Source of the DNA: Calliopum simillimum
Lineage: Eukaryota; Arthropoda; Insecta; Diptera; Lauxaniidae
Assembly: GCA_951812925.1 (NCBI GenBank)
Contig: OX638370.1
Coordinates: forward strand, 24,233,964-24,297,963
Direction: 5' to 3'
Length of the DNA: 64,000 nt
How positions within the stretch are numbered: the first letter of the stretch is position 1; every line of letters starts with the position of its first letter. The notes beneath the pieces are model-generated. The model saw only the letters and a list, made by a program, of their open reading frames with translations, made no database searches and was not told the DNA's origin. The position numbers were made by a program, and so were the translations under genes. Of this stretch, positions 56,277 through 64,000 are shown piece after piece.

Positions 56277-57336
56277 AAAAGTCTATTCCTTGGCGGGGAA
56301 TAAATTTTTGCACACGAATCCTGGACACCGGCGGCTGTCCCCAGGCTCACAGCGAAAAAAATTAAGAACAAAACTTGAAACTTATATGACCCCCTCTGGG
56401 AACCTTATCTTTACAAAATCAAAAAAAAGCACCTTGATCACCGCAAAATTCCAAAAAAAATACTGAGCTATGGCTTTTAGAAATAGTGAAGAAAAACTCT
56501 AGTTTGTAGATACCAAAGTTTGTCAATTTTTTCTCCAAAGTAGTAGGAGTTTCAGAAGACCGCTTTTATTGATTTTATAGGTATTCATAGTTTTATTATC
56601 GACCTCAAATCAACTGTCAAACGTGCAGAACATGTCTAGGCACTAAATTCCTCCTTAAAATGAGAACCGGTGAAAATCACCCGACATCTTATTTTAAACA
56701 GTACTGGTAGGTTTTGTCGGTGAAGATAGGGTCCCTTTTCTACTGGACGGTCACAAATTAACATTCATTGAATACCAACTAAAATAGGGCAACCAGCTAT
56801 TCTGGATTTCTTGGAGAAGTCTCGCGTTTCGCGCCCGTGTCCTGGACTCAAAAATGTACCGGAACAATCTCTGACCAACCATCCCGCATTTTGCGGAGGA
56901 GTTCCGTATTTCGCGCGAATAATAGTTTTATACTTAAAGTAATTTAAAAAATAAATTTATTCTTGCTAGTTACAATTAATAATCATCTTAAAACTAAAAA
57001 TACAAGTATTTATAGTCGTTGAATCGACCTAAAAGAAAGTGCTTATTCGATAATTTAATAATAAAGTAATATAAGTTGATCTAAAAGAAAGTGCTTAATT
57101 GATAATTTAATAATAAAATAAATGTAATTGCTAAATTAACTAGATAATGTTGTTGCTGTCGTTCTTGTTGCTGCGTGGTGGCTTTGTTGGAGGTTGTTGT
57201 TGTTGTAGGGGCTGGGTGTAATATGTAACTCGCGCGTGTCCCGGATTCAAAAAAATGCCGAAAATGTCCCAGATATCTCATAAATGCCATGAAAATGCTC
57301 GGATTTATGGTCGATACATATTGTATTGTGTAATTT
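56277..57336. other. No gene seen; short repeats
   Basis: A 52-bp tandem duplication at about 57027-57120 has two CTAAAAGAAAGTGCTTA units, each followed by ATAATTTAATAATAAA. TCGCGTTTCGCGCCCGTGTC near 56822 and CTCGCGCGTGTCCCGGATTC near 57222 resemble each other and lie about 400 bp apart. The 98-codon minus frame at 57081-57377 is driven by a GTT/GTTGCTG tract. Confidence 0.45.
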
Positions 57337-57983
57337 ATATATCCCTCACCTAGGGTATATTCACTTTGTCCTTCCATTTGGGACGCAGAGAAAGTAGCGT
57401 GGTAGGTAAGAAAAAGTATATCTATTCTTGATCAGCGTTATCTCCCGAGTCAATACAGCCATGTTCGTCTGCCTGTCTGTCTAGATGTCTTTCTGTCCGA
57501 TGAAATCATTTTAATATTTTTTAAAAACAATGAAATTCGATAAAATTTGATACACTTCCTCCATCGTTAAGGTTAGCTCGTCGTATTGAAATCAAGCAAA
57601 ATCGGGCAATGGACACGCCCAAACAAAAAATATATTTTCGAAATACAACTTTTAAAGCATTTTTAACGACAATGCAACCTGAATACACATAAATACTGGG
57701 GACAGTAATCGCAAGCTCTGAGCAAAGACTAGATAAACTCGGACAAGGGCACGTGGCACCTCCTATATAAGCAAAAGCTTCAAAATGCTGTACTGCAAGC
57801 GTTTTTTAAGATAATCTTACCAAATTTCACTCAGACACTGAAAACCGTAAGTGCAAGATCTGAGCAAAAGCTATGTGAAATCGGACAAAAAGTCGTGGCA
57901 CCTCCCGTACAAGCGAACTTTTCAAAATACTGAAGTGTAGGGTATCAAATGTTTGGCCAGTCCAAAAGTAACACCCTTACAAG
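57337..57983 (+). mobile_element. DINE-1-like (Helitron-related) element, copy E
   Basis: Plus orientation: TATATCCCTCACCTAGGGTA, CTTTGTCCTTCCATTTGGGA, ATTCTTGATCAGCGTTATCT, then CTGCCTGTCTGTCTAGATG as the microsatellite region. Subrepeats have GGCACGTGGCACCTCCTAT and AAGTCGTGGCACCTCCCGT cores. The terminal hairpin TTTGGCCAGTCCAAA (57952-57966) has one mismatch, and the final CTAGT is changed to CAAGT. Confidence 0.8.
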
Positions 57984-58717
57984 TTCGTTCAAAAATATAA
58001 CAAATCAATAAGCTGATCAAATTTACATTTGTTCAATCAAATTCAAAAAGTTTTACTCTGGTACATCAATTTTTTCAAATTATGCAATAGAAACCACTTC
58101 AGTGGGTAGTTTCTTTCCATTATCATCCAACTTCGCAGCTGTAGGAAACATTTCAAAGCAACACTTGCTGAGCATCCGTGCAGTTATTTCTTTTAATTTT
58201 TAACATTTTAATCCCACAATGTAACGTTTATTTCCTAAGATACAAAAAAAAGGCAACCATTTTCTTATAATTTAAGCCCCCACCTTTTGTTTTAGTCTAC
58301 TTTTGCACTTACACCGAATGTGTTGATGTTAAGAAAATTGAAATTTTAGGATTTTTTATTTCTTAGGTTTCATTTGGTAACGGTTCGTTTGTATATCCAT
58401 CCATTTGTCTAGCTGTTTGTCTGTCATTCTTCACTTTGGTTGTATTATGCACATAGATGTTTCCATCAGTTTTCTCACACAGATTTGTTTGTTATACTCA
58501 AAGGGAACATTTTTTCGTGTATCTAAGAAATATTTGCCCACCGCTGCACGATTCGAACAACAAATTTTCAACAGGCGGCGTAATTAAATGTTGAACTTAT
58601 GGATGCTGTTGGTTTTTTGGTTAAATTTGTTAGAGTGGTTTTTGCAATTTTTCTCTTATGCTCACATTTTGTTGTTGTTATGGTGTTTTTTCCTTTTTTT
58701 ATTTAGGTAAATTTTTT
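57984..58717. other. No gene seen
   Basis: AT-rich DNA up to the start of the 2.6 kb tandem duplication. Nothing recognised. Confidence 0.4.
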
Positions 58718-58958
58718 GCGGTTCTTTACCTTTTTCAGTGATTTACTCATTTGTTGGTTCTTTACGATTTTTGAAACAATTGGGTGCAATAATTTTTGGC
58801 GTGAAAATATGTAGCTCTTACTTTTTCCGAAGTTAAACGAATCACTAGAGCTATGGAGTATTTGATTAGATTGTTGCTTTTCAAAAAGTAATAATACTAC
58901 GGGAAGACAGTCAAGCGACTCTTAAATCTTTGATGGCATTTTTAAGTATTTTGAACTT

Positions 58959-59323
58959 TTCCAAGCTTCATCCAGAAAGAATGGTGTGACTCTAATTCAG
59001 ATATCGGGAAATGAAGGCAATAAGAAAGCAGATTACTTAGCCAAAAGAGGCACATTCGATGCTTTAGAAAACCCAGAATAGAAGGAAAATAGGCTAATTA
59101 TCGTCAGTGACGCCCAAGAGGGCGTTCAGCATTTTAAACTTCATTAGGGAAGGTATCTGCAATGAAATAATAGACTTAAAAACCAGCTAAGGAAGTCGAA
59201 TTAGAAAAACAATGATTTCTGTTGACCTTTGAAGAGGGTTTTAAGACCACAGAGCATGTGTTGTGTTTTTGCTTTGCCACGATGAGACACAAAATTAATT
59301 TCTTAGAGACTCTGATTCTAGAT
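58959..59323 (+). pseudogene. LINE RNase H and zinc-finger-like relic, unit 1
   Basis: ASSRKNGVTLIQISGNEGNK followed by KADYLAKRGTFDALENPE and a stop matches the end of the RNase H domain of I/R1-type non-LTR elements (the VTLIWVPGHCGIEGNEKAD-LA-G pattern). The catalytic histidine position is changed. After a gap, TTEHVLCFCFATMRHKINFL at 59246-59305 matches the downstream CCHC-like TTEHVLCHCPAL segment. The reverse transcriptase itself is absent. Confidence 0.75.
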
Positions 59324-59620
59324 TAATTCAAAATATATTTTATGGGGTAACTTAAGATGGCCAAACTTGACGAAATGTTCTTAATCGAGGCAATATGGGC
59401 ACTTTATGTCGTTAATAGAACACGAAAGATTATCTCTTTAGGCTGGCGAACCCTCCGAATCTTATTTGGTCTTATTGCAGGGCACTATTTTGTAAAAGCC
59501 GTAAAGATCTTAATGTCAAAAAATCATTTCGTCGATACAGGACGTGTGAAAGTTGCCTCTCCAACTCTCCTCAAGATATCGCTTAAAGGAGTCCCAGATC
59601 CATTTTGGAGCTTATAAATA

Positions 59621-60764
59621 TAAGTTTATCTAAAAAGAAAGTTCAGAAAAGTGAAATAGCAAAGTATAAATTGCGATAACTCTGTAAGTACTTGTCCGAT
59701 TTGTTTCTAAAGGTAGTTGACACCTATGAAAACCATAAACAATTTTTACTCATTGTCATTACTTCATTGTTTTATTGTTTTAACGTCACTAAAATAAGTG
59801 CAGAATCGGGAAAAATTCGAACGATTTTACTTTATTCCTTTGAGAAGCACTATGCGACCGCAATGACTCATTAAAAAATTTGTGCAAATTATGGAGATGA
59901 TACTTTATCTGGAAGGGCAGTTGGAAAATCGTATGACCAATTACGCTGTGGAAATTTTAATTTAAAAGATGCAACTAAATCTAGTCGATCATGCACCGGA
60001 AAAGTGGACGACTTTCTTGAAAAGATTGATGAAGACCGACACCTAAGCAGTAGCAAAATCGTAGAGTGAAAAAAATCTTTCTGACCACATTTTAGTATAT
60101 GAACCTCCTCTGAAACGGAATAATCTCGAACCATTTTTGCACAGATTGGTTACTGGTGACAAAAAATAAAAAACATATGATAATAATGTACAAAAAAGAT
60201 CATAGTCAAAACGAGGTGAGCCTACCCAGACAGTCGCAAACCTGGAACTGACGCCAAGAAAAGTTCTGGTGGGATTGCAATGGTCATGCGTACCATGTGC
60301 TAATTTTGGAGGGCCAAACGATTAATTCGGAACAGTTCTGTCAACAATAAACAAGATTGATTTGAGCCTTCAAGAAAAATCATCCGGAAATAGTCAAAAG
60401 AAAAGGAGTCGCCTTTCATCGCGACCATTCTAGAATAAATATAAATGTACTTTTTTGGTGAAGGAGCTCAGCTGGGAAGTTTTAATCCATCCACCATACA
60501 GCCAAGACCTTCTACCTTCGGATTACGATTGGGGTCACTTGTTGCAGAATTAACTTGATGGCGTAAAATTAAATTCCCTAGAGGATTTCAAAAGGTCTTG
60601 TCCTAGTTTCTCCAGCAGAAACCCCAGGAATTCTAAATGGACGTTTTTATGGTTCTGTCCGAAAGATGGTGAGAATATTTGGCTCAATAAATTTATTTTG
60701 ACATATGAAAAAAAATTGGGTAAACTTAACTCACTTTTCTGAACTTTCTTTTTAGACAAACTTA
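59621..60764 (+). mobile_element. Mariner element, unit 1
   Basis: TA (59619-59620 and 60765-60766) flanks 27-bp imperfect inverted repeats beginning TAAGTTTATCTAAAAAGAAA. The length is 1144 bp. It inserted into or beside LINE debris. The identical position in unit 2 shows that insertion came before the duplication. Confidence 0.85.
59794..60670 (+). pseudogene. Mariner transposase pseudogene, unit 1
   Basis: The start codon is changed to ATA (59794); the frame then reads SAESGKIRTILLYSFEKHYA. YGDDTLSGRAVGKSYDQLRC, GNFNLKDATKSSRSCTGKVD and DFLEKIDEDRHLSSSKIVE form the DNA-binding part. A decayed VTGD box (first aspartate) follows near 60150, then GEPTQTVANLELTPRKV. A 13-base loss shifts the frame there. 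VKRKGVAFHRDHSRINI holds the second aspartate, and IHPPYSQDLLPSDYDWGHLL the third. The motif spacing is DD34D mariner. Several stops and the missing start mean no product. Confidence 0.8.
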
Positions 60765-61544
60765 TAAGTACTTCAAAATGGCTCATAAGGGTTGACAAGA
60801 AAGTTATAAGCCTGGTGTCCCATGAGCCCATAACCTGACTTTACCTAATTCTAGATAGAATTCGAGATTCCACCATAAATAAGCCCGCAATTGGGCCCAT
60901 TTTAATTCCTTCTCCAAATTACAAAAATATTACTATTAATCCGATGAAACTGATGGGTTTTTTAAATAGTCTAGAACGATTCTAATAGGAAAAGAGGCTT
61001 GATCATATAAAATGAACTGATAGCGTGAGGAATTTATTTGTAAAATTTAGTAGCCCGAATCAATCTCCAATATGATATTAATAATGCAATGCTGACCAAC
61101 TGAATTGTACTGGCAAGCAGTGAAGCTAAATTCTTAAGATAGCAGGATACGCTGCTATCTGGAGACATCGTTGAAATGAAGACTGGATCAAGAAAAACAA
61201 AAACTTGAGAATAGAAAAAAGAAAATTTACAATACAAATAAATCACAGTGGAAGGGAAGGGAAGGAATAGGGAAATTTTGTGGAAGTTCCATGCTTTAAA
61301 GCTGCGGTTTTTTACCTTTTTCAGTGATTTACTCATTTGTTGGTTCTTTACGATTTTTGAAACAATTGGGTGCAATAATTTTTGGCGTGAAAATATGTAG
61401 CTCTTACTTTTTCCGAAGTTAAACGAATCACTAGAGCTATGGAGTATTTGATTAGATTGTTACTTTTCAAAAAGTAATAATATTACGGGAAGACAGTCAA
61501 GTGACTCTTAAATCTTTGATGGCATTTTTAAGTATTTTGAACTT

Positions 61545-61909
61545 TTCCAAGCTTCATCCAGAAAGAATGGTGTGACTCTAATTCAGATATCGGGAAATGA
61601 AGGTAATAAGAAAGCAGATTACTTAGCCAAAAGAGGCACATTCGATGCTTTAGAAAACCCAGAATAGAAGGAAAATAGGCTAATTATCGTCAGTGACGCC
61701 CAAGAGGGCGTTCAGCATTTTAAACTTCATTAGGGAAGGTATCTGCAATGAAATAATAGACTTAAAAACCAGCTAAGGAAGTCGAATTAGGTAAACAATG
61801 ATTTCTGTAGACCTTTAAAGAGGGTTTTAAGACCACAGAGCATGTGTTGTGTTTTTGCTTTGCCACGATGAGACACAAAATTAATTTCTTAGAGACTCTG
61901 ATTCTAGAT
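61545..61909 (+). pseudogene. LINE RNase H and zinc-finger-like relic, unit 2
   Basis: Same readings as in unit 1: GVTLIQISGNEGNKKADYLA with a stop after ENPE, and TTEHVLCFCFATMRHKINFL starting at 61832. The in-frame stop is shared with unit 1, so it was present before duplication. Confidence 0.75.
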
Positions 61910-62205
61910 TAATTCAAAATATATTTTATGGGGTAACTTAAGATGGCCAAACTTGACGAAATGTTCTTAATCGAGGCAATATGGGCACTTTATGTCGTTA
62001 ATAAAACACGAAAGATTATCTCATTAGGCTGGCGAACCCTCGAATCTTATTTGGTCTTATTGCAGGGCACTATTTTGTAAAAGCCGTAAAGATCTTAATG
62101 TCAAAAAATCATTTCGTCGATACAGGACGTGCGATAGTTGCCTCTCCAACTCTCCTCAAGATATCGCTCAAAGGAGTCCCAGATCCATTTTGGAGCTTAT
62201 AAATA

Positions 62206-63349
62206 TAAGTTCATCTAAAAAGAAAGTTCAGAAAAGTGAAATAGCAAAGTATAAATTTCGATAACTGGTCCGATTTGTTTCTAAAGGTAGTTGACACCTA
62301 TGAAAATCATAAACAATTTTTACTCATTGTCATTTCTTCATTGTTTTATTGTTTTAACGTCACTAAAATGAGTGCAGAATCGGGAAAAATTCGAACACTT
62401 TTACTTTATTCCTTTGAGAAGCATTATGCGACCGCAATGACTCATTGAAAAATTTGTGGAAATTATGGAGATGATACTTTATCTGGAAGGGCAGGTGGAA
62501 AATCGTATGACCAATTACGCTGTGGAAATTTTAATTTAAAAGATGCAACTAAATCTAGTCGATCATGCACTGGAAAAGTGGACGACTTTCTTGAAAAGAT
62601 TGATGAAGACCGACACCTAAGCAGTAGCAAAATCGTAGAGTGAAAAAAATCTTTCTGACCACATTTAAGTATATGAACCTCCTCAGAAACGGAATAATCT
62701 CGAACCATTTTTGCACAGATTGGTTACTGGTGACGAAAAATAAATAACATATGATAATAATGTACAAAAAAGATCATAGTCAAAACGAGGTGAGCCTACC
62801 CAGACAGTCGCAAACCTGGAACTGACGCCAAGAAAAGTTTTGCTTAGTATTTGGTGGGATTGCAATGGTTTTGCGTACCATGAGCTAATTTCGGAGGGCC
62901 AAACGATTAATTCGGAACAGTTCTGTCAACAATTAACAAGATTGATTTGAGCGTTCAAGAAAAATCATGTGGAATTAGTCAAAAGAAAAGGAGTCGCCTT
63001 TCATCGCGACCATTCTAGAATAAATATAAATGTACTTTTTTGGTGGAGGAGCTCAGCAGGGAAGTTTTGATGCATCCACCATACAGCCAAGACCTTCCAC
63101 CTTCGGATTACGATTGGGGTCACTTGTTGCAGAATTAACTTGATGGCGTAAAATTAAATTCCCTAGAGGATTTCAAAAGGTCTTGTCCTAGTTTTTCTAG
63201 CAGAAACCCCAGGAATTCTAAATGGACGTTTTTATGGTTCTGTCTGAAAGATGGTGAGACTATTTGACTCAATAAAGTTATTTTGATATATGAAAAAAAA
63301 TTGGGTAAATTTAACTCAATATTCTGAACTTTCTTTTTAGACAAACTTA
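62206..63349 (+). mobile_element. Mariner element, unit 2
   Basis: Flanked by TA (62204-62205 and 63350-63351) with ends TAAGTTCATCTAAAAAGAAA and the matching inverse. It is 1144 bp, coincidentally the same as unit 1 although the internal gaps differ. Confidence 0.85.
62368..63260 (+). pseudogene. Mariner transposase pseudogene, unit 2
   Basis: Better preserved than unit 1. The ATG at 62368 starts MSAESGKIRTLLLYSFEKHY. VTGDEK-stop-ITYDNNVQKR holds the first catalytic aspartate, with a stop in place of tryptophan. GEPTQTVANLELTPRKVLLS, then IWWDCNGFAYHELISEGQTI and NSEQFCQQLTRLI-stop are in frame. VELVKRKGVAFHRDHSR carries the second aspartate, and MHPPYSQDLPPSDYDWGHLL, after a frame change, the third. 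LNSLEDFKRSCPSFSSRNPR ends the readable part. It is inactive. Confidence 0.82.
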
Positions 63350-64000
63350 TAAGTACTTCAAAATGGCTCATAAGGGTTGACAACAAAGTTATAAGCCGGG
63401 TGTCCCATGAGCCCAATGATGGCTTTAGTTATAACGGCATCTCTCGCAATAACCTGATTTTACCTAATTCTAGATAGAATTCGAGATTCCACCATAAATA
63501 AGCCCGCAATTGGGCCCATTGTAATTCCTTCTCCCAATTACAAAAATATTACTATTAATCCGATTTAAATAGTTTTTTAAATAGTCTAGAACGATTCTAA
63601 TAGGAAAAGAGGCTTGATCATATAAAATGAACTGATAGCGAGAGGAATTTATTTGTAAAATTCTGAAAATTTAGTAGCCCGAATCAATCTCCAATATGAT
63701 ATTGCTAATGCAATGCTGACCAACTGAATTGTACTGGCAAGCAATGAAGCTAAATTCTTAAGATAGCAGAATACGCTGCTATCTGGAGACATCGTTAAAA
63801 TGAAGACTGGATCAAGAGAAACACAAACTTGAGAATAAAAAAAATAAAATTTACAACACAAATAAATCACAGTGGAAGGGAAGGGAAGGAATAGGGAAAT
63901 TTTGTGGAAGTTCCATGCTTTAAAGCTGGACATTTTGAAAATAAGTTTTTAAAAGGTCTACTTTACCTCCGATTTAACGGATGGTTCAGGATAGAAGTTC

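Larger units (their letters stand above)
58718..61304 (+). repeat. 2.6 kb tandem duplication, unit 1
   Basis: Starts GCGGTTCTTTACCTTTTTC and aligns with unit 2 at an offset of 2586 bp at both the beginning and the RNase H relic. It contains a LINE RNase H scrap and a mariner. Compared with unit 2 it lacks TTGCTTAGTATTT in the transposase near 60266 and about 36 bp near 60830, and has about 12 extra bases near 59685. Sequence differences are scattered at a few percent by eye. Confidence 0.9.
61304..63928 (+). repeat. 2.6 kb tandem duplication, unit 2
   Basis: Begins GCGGTTTTTTACCTTTTTCA directly after unit 1 and ends GCTTTAAAGCTG, the same words that end unit 1. It differs from unit 1 by small insertions and deletions and scattered substitutions. 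The window stops 72 bp later, so further units beyond are possible, although the next bases GACATTTTGAAA already differ from the unit start. Confidence 0.9.

Overview
This 64 kb window is eukaryotic, AT-rich, and looks like intergenic or deep intronic DNA of a higher fly. A tephritid-type fruit fly is my best guess. The reasons are several mariner/Tc1 relics, Helitron-related DINE-1-like repeats, non-LTR retrotransposon debris, many small hairpin elements and GTT/CAA/CTT triplet tracts. The species call is an inference. I find no host protein-coding exon that I can defend, no LTR retrotransposon, no CRISPR array and no bacterial operon structure. Nearly all long open frames are accidents of low-complexity DNA or fragments of transposons.

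Layout. 0-5 kb: a reverse transcriptase scrap abutting a tRNA-like sequence, a cluster of short direct and inverted repeats, a TA-flanked mariner and a first copy of a small repeat (family A). 5-9 kb: featureless apart from an NRF1/Ewg-type palindrome. 9.1-10.5 kb: a foldback element whose arms are built of about 150-bp subrepeats, with a second element (the 'ACATAATCCCC hairpin' family) in its loop. 10.6-16.5 kb: a DINE-1-like fragment and hairpin MITE families B, C and D. 17.5-19.7 kb: a 2.2 kb purine-strand tract. 21.1-22.1 kb: a long DINE-1-like element beside two opposed LINE relics. 23.6-25.6 kb: a Tc1-like transposon split by a hairpin-family insertion with a perfect 8-bp target duplication. 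25.7-27.1 kb: a 1.4 kb near-palindrome. 29.5-33.3 kb: DINE-1-like copies and a minus-strand Tc1/mariner relic. 35.4-36.6 kb: a mariner with unusually long inverted repeats next to a family D copy. 38.4-42.2 kb: transposase scraps, a hairpin-family element filled with a (TTAAA)n microsatellite, short MITEs, and a foldback element with a 9-bp target duplication and an exact 365-bp tandem duplication. 43.8-44.9 kb: a CpG- and triplet-rich stretch that could be a promoter or untranslated exon. 45-52.9 kb: further family A and B copies and LINE C-terminal fragments. 55.4-58 kb: two DINE-1-like copies. 58.7-63.9 kb: a 2.6 kb tandem duplication in which each unit carries a LINE RNase H relic and the same decayed mariner.

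The elements do not form a pathway. What they share is a history of nested insertion: hairpin element into Tc1-like, hairpin-type element in a foldback loop, mariner beside MITE D, mariner into LINE debris followed by duplication. The strongest candidates for something under-described are the modular ACATAATCCCC hairpin family and the two foldback families. All coding relics are broken by stops, frameshifts or deletions.
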